Shown: in pieces, positions 54,301-64,000 of the stretch
Layout: every line of letters starts with the position of its first letter
How positions within the stretch are numbered: the stretch's first letter is position 1
Source: Epiperipatus broadwayi
Taxonomy: Eukaryota; Onychophora; Udeonychophora; Euonychophora; Peripatidae
Assembly (NCBI GenBank): GCA_028023455.1
Contig: JAQFVV010006199.1
Coordinates: 7,824,972 to 7,888,971, forward strand
Reading direction: 5' to 3'
Length of the DNA stretch: 64,000 nucleotides
Translations under genes and position numbers: made by a program
Notes under the pieces: model-generated
The model's database searches: none
What the model saw: the letters and a program-made list of their open reading frames with translations, nothing else
Told to the model about the DNA's origin: nothing

Positions 54301-57300
54301 CCGGTAAACGATAAAAGCTTCTTTAATATTCTGCTTTCTTTGCTTAAATAATTCATTTATTAATCGTTCTTTTGAAATCTGTTTTCTTTAGTATTATTAT
54401 ATAAAATATTCTTATTATATTATTAAAATATGTTTTTCTTATTGTACTAGAAAGCAGGCTTAATTAATTTATTTAAGAAGGAATCGAATATTGTAATATA
54501 TTCGATCCTTCTTAAATGTGCTAGACTTATTATTTAAGAATCAGACATAGGTAAATTTAGTAAACATATATTCAGTGACTAAAATATTTAAGCTCTTTCT
54601 TGTTCCCTTTTTATTGTTATCTTATAAACTTCAAATACTTAGGCTGGTTTATTCCATACATTAAGAATAAAAATAGGATTGCATATCTCTGCAATTCTAA
54701 TCCTTTTTTTCTTTTTGTATGCAAGTAAAAATGAAAAAGTCTTCAGCATTGAGAAAATATTGATGAAAACAGATTTAGCAAATGAGAAGTGTTTAATTAT
54801 AAACTTGCACAAGGCAGTATTATAAATACTGAGGAAGCTTGAAATTGGATTTGAGACAAAAGTTTAACTCGATAAAATACCCGAATGCTCGAACAGGCTT
54901 ATTTAGAGATAAGCCTGCCTCACAAATGTGGAAGACCACAATAGATAACCTAAATAAATGACCTATTTATACAATCTGGTTAGATCACTGTGCCTAGAAG
55001 ATTGCTCATTTAAGTAGAAAAAATATTAATAATACCAGTAACAGTAATTTTTTTTTCTAAATATGGTTACATAGAATGTGTAAACTTTGCTTGATGCAGA
55101 TTTTTCACGATCTAAATATATGGCAATGCTTGAACTAAGATTTAACATTGATATAGATAATTTTAGCAAACTTGTCTGTCACTAAATTAATTGAATAGAT
55201 GGCAATGATTTTACTTTAGAAGGGCATTTCATAATGAAGTAAAAAAAAAACTGCATGATGTAAGATTTGCAGTGAGATCTAAACTTGGTATAATTTTTAA
55301 TGGAATTAATGAAAGATCCACTGGTATTAAAAAAATCTCTCTATTGCTTATATTCCTCAATTCCATTCAGAATGTTAAGGTAAAAAAAGCTTTTTTTTTT
55401 TTTTTTCCATATGTCATAGCATCGGCCGGGACGCGAACCCACACCCGTCTGCAACCGACTACTTGCTTACAAGGCGAGTGCGATGACCTCTCAGCTAACA
55501 ATGCTTGACAAAAAAAAAAGCTTTTATTCCTTAATGGAAAGTATTATTGTATTAATATAGGTAAATATATTTTTCTTCTTGTAGACTAATGCAAATCATT
55601 GATAGAAAAGGTAATCTAACCCAAAGGTACTCTATATATTATTGACTAAACTTCAATGAATTGTTGCTAATAAAGTCTTTCATAATACATGGATTAACTA
55701 TATAAACATTTTATAAGTTTGCTATGTAAAAACTTCAGATGCATATACAACTCAAAATAAAGGTATCATAGATTGTATTATAGTTACAAATCAGAATGCA
55801 AAAGTTCATATTACACTAGAAAATATTTATATGTACAAAGAATTGAATATATCAGAATATATTTCATGAACAAGATGATAGTTGTATTATAAAATATGTC
55901 TTATTCCAAATATGTCTGAATGACATATCAAATTTCAATGAAGTGTTAAACATTGTTAAGTTTTTCAAGTTGAACATTATGAAGTACTGAATTCTCACAA
56001 AGAAATGTGCTCTAGATACAAATAAGTGTGTTTTTGGATTCAATAAAAAAAAAAAATTCCTGCCTAGTTCTTTATCAATAAATATATTATTAGTACCATA
56101 ATTAAACAATACTGTGCAAAATTTTATACTTGCTTACATATTAAAATGAATATGGAGTTTATATGTAAGAAGATTTAAGAATAACTGATGAGCTAAAACT
56201 GCAAATGAAATAACATTTATTTGCTGATTATAGAATTTGTTTTTTTTTTTTTGATACATTAAAAGCAACTTATGTCATAAAATGCATTATAATCCTTATT
56301 AAATTAAATCAATGATATTCTTTTATATCATAATGATGATAATTTGAACAAATAGAAGAAGTACTATGATTATGATCATTTTGTAATTAATGGTAAAGAA
56401 ATTCGGATGACTACTTTTAATAATATATCCATTATATTGAGTTATTTAGATTTGACAAAGGTATTCAACATGATGAAGTTAAAACAGTTTTTTGTCACCT
56501 TAAAAATAAAAAGGGAGTGGGCCTTAAAAAGATATATGGAAATGTAATGGTGACATGCCTATTTCAAACTATTGAAATTTTTTTTAGAAAAATATAGATA
56601 AGTAATGAACTAATTTACATTTTATCACACTATCATACCAATGCTTTTATTGTTGTAATTTATGAAAATAAATTAATAAAAAATTAGATGAAAAAGCTGC
56701 ATGGTATATCATGTTATTGACTTCAGCAAAAATACTGCTATGGCTTTTATTGAATAAATAGGATTTTATTATTTGGGGAAAATATATATAAAAAAATGTC
56801 ATAAGCAAATATATGACTTATTAATTTTAGTAAAATGATCAAATCACCTGACTCAGTTAATCAAGCAGATTTTTGTAGTAACATTTGACAATAAGTGGAA
56901 ATATTTATGATACATTTTGATATTGATTTTTGAAATAGTTACTAGAGGGCTTTATAGAGCAGGCATCAAAATGTGATTTAGATTTGATGATGGCATTTTT
57001 AATTTGAATTCATTAAAAGCAAAAACAAGAACTTCATGTTAATGGAAGCATATTACTTATTCATTAGACTAGAGATTATCCATTTAATAGAGTAATATTT
57101 CTGTAGTGTTATAGGCTCTTAGATCTACATTATGTTTTGAATGCAAGCTAAAAAAAAAAATTAATTTAGTAATTAGTACTCAAAAATTCAGATATTTTAT
57201 CACACAACAATGGGGGAAAAAAATTTAAATAACTTTATCCTTGAATAGGTTATTACCATGACAATTTGAATCAATTTAAATATCTAAGTAGCTTTTTTAG

Positions 57301-60300
57301 ATAGAAAGGCAAATTTCCAATATTGAGATACAACACAGGCTGAAATATGCTGCTATTGCATTTAGTAAATTAAAAGAGTATTTCATAATACTGATATAAT
57401 TAAATCAGTATATATAAGCTATTTTTTTGCTAAACTAGACATAACTTCCTATAGAAATAATATAAAGATATTAAAGAAATTTCATTTAACAACATTTAAT
57501 AATAATCTGAAAATACAATGGCAAAATTATAAGATCAATCTATCAGTAATATATTTAAATTCAATTATATCATGATTATATTAAATGCATTCAGTAGATG
57601 AAAAGTAATAGATTTCCTAAAAAGTATTTTAAAATTAACTTGAATATAGTTTTGGTGGAAGAGACAGGTTTCATTTATATTATAGAGTATTTTAAAAAAA
57701 CTCTGAAGAAGTACAATGAGAAAAAATATGTCTGAAGATAGAATCCAATGGAGAAATACAATACAGCAAATTATTGAAATTTTTGAGAAAGAAAATTTTG
57801 CTTCACAGATAGGATAAATTTATTATAAAACTTAATTTTAATTTTTGCTTCTTTTTCAGGTTTTTTTTTTGTGTGTGCGTGTGTGGGTGGGGGAAGGAGA
57901 AATTAGGATGGCTGTTAATAATATTCTGAACTAAATATGAAGATGTTTAAAACCAAAGAAATTCAAGAAGTAGTTTGTTTTGACTTTTACAAGTGGTTAT
58001 CATTTGCTAATTGCAAAATATAGATCATGAAGATAATCTGAAACAGAAGAAACCTTTTTTTATATTATTTGCATTTTTATATTGGTCTATTGCCATCATC
58101 TAATATGAGTATTGGATGTCTTTAGAAAAATTTAACTTTATTTAAATATTACAAATACATTTAACTGTTATTAATAGCACATTAAACAGGTTAGTATATG
58201 CATGTTTCGAAAGGTATTATTCTCCCCTCTGCATGGGATTCGAACCTGAACCATTTTAAGGTAACGTTCTAACCAACTAAACTATCCTGCCAAAGGCAAC
58301 AGTCAGTAGAAATTTCATATACTTATCTATGAGGTTCCTCCTGATTTCTCCACTTTTTCCTAAGAACAGAGTTGATTAGTGGTTTGCATACATTATATAT
58401 AGTCACCCTAGATTGAGTCACACTAGGTTGATTGTTTGCCATCGTCATGTGAGCAGCTTCTTTAAATTTTCTTCTTTGTACCTTTTCTTCCCTATCCAAT
58501 ATTTTTGTATTTTCCTAATTGCACATACATTCATTGGTACATACATGATCTGCTACTTTAGACACATCTGTTTTCTCTCTTCTAATCATCAGTTTGGGTT
58601 CTTGCAAGCACTATTCAATGGGACGACTGGTCTCACCAATATATGCTCTTCCACATTCACAGGGTATTTCACAGATGCAGTTTTTTATTTTCAGCACTTC
58701 AAGTTTAGGTTTTGTAGATATTAGAAATGCTGAAAAGAAAAACTGCATCTATGAAATATGTGAATGTGGAAGAACATATATTGGTGAGACCAGTCATCCC
58801 AATGAAAAGCACTTGCAAGAACACAAACTGATGATTAGAAGAGAGAAAACGGATGTGTCTAAGATAGCAGATTATGTATGTGCCAATGAACATATGTTCA
58901 ACTGGGAAAATACAAAAATATTGGATAGGAAAGAAAAGGTACAAAGAAGAAAATTTAAAGAAGTTGCTCACATGACAATGGCAAACAATTCCATAAGTCA
59001 ACTTAATATGACTAAACATAATGTATGGAAACCACTAATCAACTTTGCTCTTAGGAAAAAGTCTAGAAATCAGGAGGAATCTCATGGATAATTATATGAA
59101 ATTTTTACTGAATGTTGCCTTTGGCAGGATGATTCAGTTGGTTAGAGAATTACCTTAAAGTTTGAATCCCATGCTAGTACTGTCACTGGCCAGGCCAGCA
59201 ACATCTGAAGAAAAGGGAGAATAATACCTTTTGAAAAGTTGTGCATATACTAACCTGTTCAATGTGCTATTACTAACAGTTGAATATTTTTGGAATATTT
59301 AAATAAAGTTAAATTTTTCTAAAGACATTCAATACTCATATTAGATGATGGAAATAGTCCAATATAAAAATACAACTAAAATACCATCATCACAAACCTT
59401 CAGGAAAACACTTTTTATATTGTTTATTAATCAAAACTTAATTAATTAATAAAAAAAGTGGAATACTTATTGGACTATAAATAGATATTAATATTATTTA
59501 TTTATTGTCAATATTGGATTAGGATTCAGCTTTAATATATACATAGTTTTTCCTTTCACAAAGAATGAATAACTAAATTTTTTAGTGAAGTAAAATAAAC
59601 TACAACAAAAATATTACACAGAGAATCATAGAGAGCAATAATACAGAAAGAAAAAAAATTTTTTTGAGCGTTTTAATGCTAACATTATTTATGGGAATTT
59701 TTTATTATTTCACATTGCATTATTTATTTACTACTGATGCACTATTCAATTTAACTTCATAAAAATGCTTTTGTATAGAGGGTTTTTTCTCATATAAATA
59801 ATTACATTTTATGAAGTTGAGTAAAACAAGCTACAACAATTAAAAATACTATGCAGGAGCTCCTAAAAGGCAAGAATACAGAAAAAACAAAAAAAAATTT
59901 GGGGGCATTTTGATGCTAATATTATTTATCAGAAATTTTTATTTATCAGTTTCACATTGGTACATTTTTTTAAAAATACATTTACAACATTTTTTCTCTC
60001 TCATAAATATTAAATTTTTTAAAACTAAGTAAAGGAATTTAGCTATATGTAAGAACTACAACAATTAAAAATGTGGCACAGGGATCCCTACTTTAATTTA
60101 GCATACTATTATCTTAAATATTATATTTTTGTTTGACTTTGACAAATATATATATTTTATTAAAATATAATGTATCAATCACATTTCTGGCCTTAATTAA
60201 AAAAGTAAAATCTTTAAACAAAATATTAAGAATATTGACTTTAAAACCTAATTAAAAAATAAAAAGAGGGGAGGGGGAATCATTACCTGCTTGTCTTTTA

Positions 60301-60573
60301 ATCCAGGCAACATAATGTCCACTAGAACTGGACCTACCCCTATGTGTTAAAACAGCTTGTAATTCATAATAACCACTGTTGTTTGATCCAACATCTAAAG
60401 GCATGAAAAACAAACAAATAAAAAAAAAAGTATACTTTTTTCTTTTAATTTTTTTGCATTAATATAATCACTACACAATATTAATTTCAAATGAGATTAC
60501 CATCTTCAAACCAATATGGTTCTTTTTTAGTTTTTTTCTCTTTGTTAGATGACTTTTCATTCTTTTCATTTTG
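48307..60573 (-). CDS. USP14: USP14-type ubiquitin carboxyl-terminal hydrolase, 3' part (4 exons, partial)
   Basis: USP14 is the proteasome-associated deubiquitinase that binds the 19S particle and trims ubiquitin from substrates. The exons on the minus strand are 60573-60501, 60394-60287, 53360-53286 and 48398-48307. All have AG/GT borders and phases that join without a stop. The joined 116 residues align end to end with the C-terminus of animal USP14: DDVGSNNSGYYELQAVLTH, GRSSSSGHYVAW, DEWIECDDDKV, EDILKLSGGGDWHCAYVLLYGPRR. The catalytic His (SGHY) and Asp (first D of CDDDKV) are present. The catalytic Cys and the ubiquitin-like domain lie beyond the right edge. Introns are about 106 bp, 6.9 kb and 4.9 kb and are full of transposons. 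I see no frame damage. Confidence 0.93.
48399..53285 (-). other. USP14 last intron (4.9 kb)
   Basis: It contains the TIR element at 48854-50197. The rest is A+T-rich. A diverged ~100-bp direct repeat (about 51250-51350 and 51870-51965, sharing ATTTGAAAAT and CAAAG-AAT words) is the only other structure I see. Confidence 0.7.
48846..50205. mobile_element. TIR DNA transposon, non-autonomous, 8-bp target duplication
   Basis: TATTTTGC is duplicated at 48846-48853 and 50198-50205. The element between is 1,344 bp. Its left end GGTAGTGGTCGAATAGCC and the reverse complement of its right end GGTTGTCGTCGAATAGCC match for about 80 bp with scattered changes. No transposase is encoded. The interior has two diverged direct repeats of about 100 bp (near 49570 and 49990), two copies of ATATCTGTTT-TCTGTA, and a telomere-like CTAACCCTAAACCTAAC near 49650. 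An 8-bp duplication is compatible with hAT, P or Merlin superfamilies. The terminal bases do not let me choose. It sits in a USP14 intron. Confidence 0.75.
53286..53360 (-). CDS. USP14: USP14 internal exon (catalytic Asp)
   Basis: The acceptor TTTTTACTTAG is at 53361-53362 and the donor GTATTA at 53285-53284. It encodes EWIECDDDKVIPVSSEDILK and LSGG, phase 2 in and phase 1 out. The Asp after Cys aligns with the catalytic Asp of human USP14. Confidence 0.92.
54472..54517. repeat. Perfect-stem hairpin
   Basis: TTTAAGAAGGAATCGAATAT and its reverse complement (one base shorter) flank a 4-5-nt loop. It could be an insertion scar, the centre of a MITE, or a small-RNA-type hairpin. Its host is the USP14 intron. 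Confidence 0.6.
55382..55525 (-). repeat. tRNA-derived SINE with target duplication
   Basis: On the minus strand a tRNA-like unit carries the A-box-like TTAGCTGAGAGGTCA and the B-box-like GGTTCGCGTCC, then GGCCGATGCTATGACATATGG and an A16 tail. AAAAAAAGCTTTT flanks both sides (55382-55394 and 55513-55525), showing retroposition. The same 3' words occur at 2.4 kb. It interrupts an older A+T-rich sequence in the USP14 intron. Confidence 0.75.
56440..57830 (+). pseudogene. Decayed LINE ORF2 inside USP14 intron
   Basis: Islands in order are DLTKVFNMMKLKQFF at about 56450-56495 (RT motif A area), RFDDGIFNLNSLKAKTRTS at about 56978-57035 (just before the YADD box, which is lost), NIEIQHRLKYAAIAFSKLKEYF at about 57318-57385, and EDRIQWRNTIQQIIEIFEKE at about 57735-57795. 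This is the same LINE type as 36.8-37.6 kb, with the 3' end retained further. Many stops are present. It lies antisense to USP14. Confidence 0.6.
58228..58292 (-). other. tRNA-like Pol III promoter module in Penelope arm
   Basis: The minus strand reads GGCAGGATAGTTTAGTTGG (A-box-like) and ends in GGTTCGAATCC, a perfect B box. ACC-TTAAAAT-GGT between them mimics an anticodon arm. It is 8-10 nt shorter than a tRNA and the acceptor stem does not pair, so it is a tRNA-derived relic and not a tRNA gene. A more mutated partner lies on the plus strand at about 59115-59175. Confidence 0.6.
58727..59089 (+). pseudogene. Penelope-like GIY-YIG nuclease fragment
   Basis: From about 58727 the frame reads NAEKKNCIYEICECGRTYIGETSHPN and then HLQEHKLMIRREKTD, an almost canonical Penelope GIY-YIG domain (IYEI...YIGET, with the expected E and H residues downstream). 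It continues to WENTKILDRKEKVQRRKFKE and stops at 59089. The RT domain is absent. The frame is open, but the usual Arg before LQEH is changed. The left arm encodes a mirror copy on the minus strand (58715-58420) that is similarly open. Confidence 0.75.
59212..59245 (+). ncRNA. Hammerhead-like core in Penelope 3' region
   Basis: CTGAAGA, then AAAGG...CCTTT and T-GAAAA, follow the CUGANGA / stem II / GAAA order. The opposite arm (58197-58225, minus strand) keeps CCTTTC-GAAAC but lost the CTGAAGA side to a deletion. Stem I pairing could not be established. Confidence 0.35.
59545..60095. repeat. Tandem repeat, ~230-bp period, about 2.3 copies
   Basis: Three starts (59585, 59815, about 60022) share (A/G)AGTAAA, then ACTACAACAA, A-TA--CAGG and AATACAGAAA blocks, followed by a T-rich run, TGATGCTAA-ATTATTTAT and CACATTG. 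The copies are diverged. It lies about 200 bp downstream of the USP14 exon at 60287 and could be satellite-like or a degraded repeat monomer. Confidence 0.55.
60287..60394 (-). CDS. USP14: USP14 exon with catalytic His and BL2-like loop
   Basis: The acceptor TTTAG is at 60396-60395 and the donor GTAATG at 60286-60285. It encodes VGSNNSGYYELQAVLTH and RGRSSSSGHYVAWIKRQA. SGHY carries the catalytic His. The RSSSS run before it corresponds to the blocking loop BL2 of human USP14, which contains an AKT-phosphorylated serine, so autoinhibition is probably conserved (inference). Confidence 0.93.
60501..60573 (-). CDS. USP14: USP14 exon, lysine-rich linker
   Basis: The acceptor TTTTAATTAG and donor GTAATC flank 73 bp encoding QNEKNEKSSNKEKKTKKEPY and WFED, phase 0 in and 1 out. 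This is the variable charged insert just before DDIGSNN in animal USP14. The 106-bp intron to the next exon is the only short intron seen. The preceding exon is not visible up to 64000. Confidence 0.85.
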
Positions 60574-62203
60574 CTAATTAAAATAACAATAACAAAAAAA
60601 GAATAAGCAATATATATATATATTGTGTATTTAAAAACATACATAAACATTTTTTTCTCAAATAATCAATTCTATCTTATATTAAATTAAAATTTTATGA
60701 TATTAAATTTTCTTTTACTTATAATATTTTTCAATCGTGCAATACTGTATCATCTCTATGATAGTTACATAAGTTTTTGTTGATGTAAATTAGCATAAAT
60801 GCAAATATTTTTTCAATAAAACAGATAAATTAATAAAGTTTTCAGGGATACTGATTTAAACCAGAACATGTATGATAAAATAAAATTTTTTAAAATTTCA
60901 TATTAAACCATTTTTTTAAAAAAATTCTTCCAAGGATAAATCAATTAATAATTTAAAACTAATTAAAATTATAAAATGTTTGGCTATTTCATTATATTAT
61001 TATGAGAAATCATACCACTCTAGATTCATGTCAATTATGTACTATTACTGAAGACCTTCAGGATTACTTGATACATCTATGAAAATTTCTTATTAAAGAA
61101 AGTTAGACTGATTTATAGTTGAGAAAAAATTTGTCATCTTGGTAAGCATCTATGTAAAATCACAGACACTACAATTCTACAGATACTATAGGCAACTATA
61201 TATTTTATTTCAAAAGAAAACTTTACTTCAACTACAATCACCATAAAGACAATAATCAAGTTGGTAAAATGTGTAGTGTTAAACACACATTAAATGTATA
61301 CAAAAATAAAATACTCACATATAAAGCTATTAAAATACAGAATCAATCATTAGAACCTATTATTTATGAAAATAAGAATTGCAATACATTAGATAGTTGA
61401 AGATCAGCAGTCAAAAAAAACCTCTTTAAGATATAAGTTCTACGGAGAAGAAAAAAAATCCAGAAATAAATTTATCTTGGTGACAAACGCACAATATGCA
61501 CACAAACGCATACATACATATATATTTTATATTAAATAAAATCTTTTACAAAAAATAATAATTATTTACATGGATATATAGACATAAATGTGAGGCATCT
61601 AATTAAATTTTAATCAGCAACTTTTCTTTCAGCATAATGTTAACTAACTTTTATAAGTGGTTACTGAATGCAATTTGTTGCACTATATTGAAAAAGCTTA
61701 GATTCTTTAGTTTATGGCTCTCTCACAAGCTGAATTGTTATATGCTTTAAAAGATAATTAAAGAATTAGATTGTCTATTTCAGGTTTGCAATTTTTCAAG
61801 ATATTATCAAATTTTCTGTTGAAACAATACTGCGAACTCTTGGATTTACAATCAATTATAAAAAATTTCTATCATAATGATACAACATTTGACTCACTAT
61901 ATATTGTCAGAGCAGTTACTCATAAGTCTTTTTACTCTATTGAAAATAATTAATATACACATGTAATCAGAGTAGATATTCTTATGGATTATATATAATT
62001 ATATTGATTTCAATTCTTTTAATTCAATGAATTAAAATTCCTTCATGATAATTAACAAACTTGAGATGAAGATAATATATAAATTTTGATGGAATGAGTG
62101 TTCAAATTAAATGTAATTCAATATGTTATTATTAAGACCATTGTGAATTTATGATTTTCGAAATTAACATTATGGATACATACTGAATTACTCATGCTTT
62201 GAA
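60574..62203 (-). other. USP14 upstream intron, A+T-rich part
   Basis: No exon was found by looking for the expected linker and USP fold residues on the minus strand. A small open frame on the plus strand near 61771 lacks any motif. Confidence 0.4.
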
Positions 62204-62872
62204 ATAAAATGATCAAACATCATATGATCATCATTCTTTATGTTTATACAAGCTGTTTTTCACAAAGGCAAAACACTCCATACAGTAGCGGCACCTAGTG
62301 CAAGCCAGAGTAATCAATGAATGCAGGAAGATTTGTGCATAGAATCCCTATCTAGTGCCTATTCATCCAATATCCCCAGACTAGTTTTAGCTTGTGGCTT
62401 TGTAAGAGGCCTTGGATCTGAGAGCACTGCACCTAGATCTTAGGATCTAATACAATTTTCCAGCAGCTACCTTTTATTTTTTTAGCTAACTATAAAGCTT
62501 TGAGTCCAAAATGAAAACAAGCTAATGGGTTTAGCTTGAAAACATTATTGTGTTTTCATTTTGGACTCAAAAATTTTATAGTTAGCTAAAAAAGTAAAAG
62601 ATGGCTGCTCGAGGGTTGCATTAGATTCTAAGATCTAGGTGCAGTGCTCTCAGACCTAAGGCTCCTCGCTGATTAAAGTCACAAGCTTGGAACTAGTCTG
62701 GGGATATTGGATGAGTAGGCCCTAGATAGGGATTTTATGCACAAATCTTCCTGCATCCATTGATTATTCTGGCTTGCACTGAGTGGCGCAACTGTATAGA
62801 GAGTTTTGCCTCTGTGAAAAACAGCTTGCGTAAGCATAAAGAATGGTGATCATATGATGTTTGATTGTTTAA
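62204..62872. mobile_element. Palindromic repeat family B, second copy
   Basis: The arms (about 62208-62525 and 62546-62870) are inverted, with outer ends TCAAACATCATATGATCA and its complement and a spacer of about 20 bp. It shares with 41.1-41.8 kb the blocks CAGAGTAATCAATGAATGC, ATATCCCCAGACTAG and CACTGCACCTAGATCTTAGG. The hammerhead-like module is broken in both arms. The plus arm reads CTGATTA and GGAAC at 62669-62694, and the minus arm has a deletion through the core. Confidence 0.75.
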
Positions 62873-62894
62873 TACCGATTCTGCTCAATAGGAT

Positions 62895-63245
62895 TATGGC
62901 GACTGTGGTTATTAAAGAACCAAAGACACTAAAAGTATGGACACTGAACTGAGTTCCAATCTTTACAACTATACAAGCTAATGAGCTTAGCTTGAAACAT
63001 TATTGTGTTTTCATTTTGGACTCAAAGCTTTATAGTTAGCTGAAAAAGTAGAAGGTGGCTGCTGGAGATCTAGGTGCAATGCTCTCAGATCAAAGGCTCC
63101 TCACTGATGAAAGCCACAAGCTAGAAACTAGTCTAGGAATATTGGATGAGTAGACACTAGATAAGGATTTTATGCACAAATGTTCCTGCATTTTGCACTG
63201 AATGGTGCTAATGTATGGAGAGTTTTGCCTCTGTGAAATAAAAAA
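62895..63245 (+). mobile_element. Palindromic repeat family B, single-arm copy
   Basis: It starts with GTTATTAAAGAACCAAAGA and GAACTGAGTTC, the spacer sequence of the 41-kb copy, and continues through one arm to GTATGGAGAGTTTTGCC. This shows that the element unit is spacer plus one arm and that the palindromes are that unit plus an inverted, truncated partner. Two internal deletions are seen, one after GCTGGAG and one after CTGCAT. Confidence 0.7.
63095..63145 (+). ncRNA. Hammerhead-like motif, family B, intact core
   Basis: CTGATGA (63104-63110) is followed by AGC-CACAA-GCT (stem II, 3 bp), GAAAC (63124-63128), TAGTC and TAGGAA. The core is intact and stem II pairs, but stem I has two mismatches relative to the other copies (TAGGAA for TGGGGA). 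The A-A pair next to the core weakens stem II. Confidence 0.45.
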
Positions 63246-63249
63246 TGAT

Positions 63250-64000
63250 GATGTTTTACATTGGATATAAAATTTTATAAATGTTATATTTCCACTAAAA
63301 GAGATAAATGTGTGAGATTATATACTTAGACTACTAAACTGGACCATTGGCATTACTTGATTACTTTTATCACAATGTTATAAATGTGTAATAAATGACT
63401 TTGCATACTGCATCAAGAATAAATTCTTGATTTTTTTTTTTACATATGCGTCATATAAATGTTAATACCAGATGCACAGAAGCTTCACAAGCCATTTGCA
63501 AGAAAGTGCATGCAATTGATTTAAAACAGTAAAAAAATTTCTATATCAATGCATGTATTGTTGAAAGTTCTTCTGACTACCTCACTTTGAAAAATTTCCT
63601 TGAGGAGATTATAAATTTTTTAAATTAATTCTATGAATCCCTAAGATTTATTTTTTCAGCAAAAGTCAAAGTAGTGCATACATTCAATCCTTATCATGTA
63701 GTTAGTAAATAATCCTTGAATATTATTATAATATACATGACATTCAGAAGATTAGTCTTGTTTACATGTTTCTTTACTAACAATCTTATAGAAGTATGAG
63801 ATAGAAAATCACCATATGTACTAGTGAATCAATTTCAAAAGCATTTAATCAATATAAAGAAATCAAAGATTATAGAAGATAAAAATATCACCAAGTTATT
63901 GCCTAACAAATAGTATCTAATTCTCATGTACATTATTTTTTTAATCATTTTATTAAAGAAAGAGCAGTATGTGATAGTTTCATTAAAAATTCTGCAATGA
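63250..64000. other. A+T-rich DNA, presumably USP14 intron
   Basis: No exon or repeat is recognised up to the window edge. Confidence 0.35.

Larger units (their letters stand above)
58072..59370. mobile_element. Palindromic Penelope-like element with tRNA-like module
   Basis: The arms (about 58072-58699 and 58725-59370) are inverted copies around a spacer of only about 25 bp. Shared blocks include ATCATCTAATATGAGTATTG at the outer ends, AGGGAGAATAATACCTTT, and GTTTTTC-TTTTCAGCA at the centre. Each arm encodes the same GIY-YIG fragment, and each has in its 3' region a tRNA-like segment and a hammerhead-like core. It lies in the 6.9 kb USP14 intron. No target duplication was evident. Confidence 0.75.
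53361..60286 (-). other. USP14 intron (6.9 kb), repeat-filled
   Basis: It holds a 20-bp-arm hairpin, a SINE, a LINE relic, a Penelope palindrome and a tandem repeat, each listed separately. The stretch 53900-54260 has higher sequence complexity but no motif or repeat partner that I could recognise. Confidence 0.7.

Noticed and set aside
58228-58292. A functional tRNA gene
   Set aside because: Too short, the acceptor stem does not pair, and a mutated mirror copy lies in the other arm. It is a tRNA-derived part of a repeat.

Overview
This is a very A+T-rich metazoan window, about three quarters A+T by eye, with long introns, abundant (AAT)n microsatellites and many decayed retroelements. The only host gene I can identify is the 3' end of a USP14-type ubiquitin carboxyl-terminal hydrolase on the minus strand. 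Four coding exons are visible (60573-60501, 60394-60287, 53360-53286, 48398-48307). The catalytic Cys half of the gene lies to the right of the window. An invertebrate bilaterian is likely, because Tx1/L1-type, RTE/BovB-like and CR1/Jockey-like LINEs, Penelope-like elements, mariner and tRNA-derived SINEs occur together. I cannot name the species.

Layout. 0-12 kb holds a relic Tx1/L1 LINE, a tRNA-derived SINE and an RTE/BovB-like LINE tail in otherwise featureless A+T-rich DNA. 12.7-15.3 kb holds a piggyBac-type non-autonomous element (TTAA ends) and then a large palindrome carrying a dead Penelope-like GIY-YIG region. 15-25 kb is mostly empty, with a hairpin repeat, an RTE-like LINE relic on the minus strand and a full tRNA-SINE. 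25.4-34.9 kb is a nest of four retroelements separated by AAC/AAT/CAT/GGA triplet arrays. They are a minus-strand CR1/Jockey-like LINE, a nearly complete 5.4 kb Tx1/L1-like LINE on the plus strand, a minus-strand Penelope-like element, and a fold-back Penelope fragment with a 13-bp target-site duplication. 36.8-45.9 kb holds a LINE relic, two palindromic repeats with hammerhead-ribozyme motifs, a short hairpin MITE and a dead mariner. 48-64 kb is the USP14 locus. Its introns contain a 1.34 kb TIR element with an 8-bp duplication, a SINE, a LINE relic, a 1.3 kb Penelope palindrome with a tRNA-like module, a ~230-bp tandem repeat, and more copies of the second hammerhead-bearing palindromic family.

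How the parts relate. A recurrent architecture in this window is a retroelement 3' end present as two inverted arms around a short spacer. It occurs at 13.8-15.3, 34.5-34.9, 37.8-38.3, 41.1-41.8, 58.1-59.4 and 62.2-62.9 kb. Three of these encode or derive from Penelope-like GIY-YIG elements, and the others carry hammerhead cores. The motif at 38.11-38.17 kb looks structurally complete. The best candidate for something under-described here is this population of palindromic, hammerhead-bearing Penelope-related elements, including one with a tRNA-like Pol III promoter module in its 3' region.
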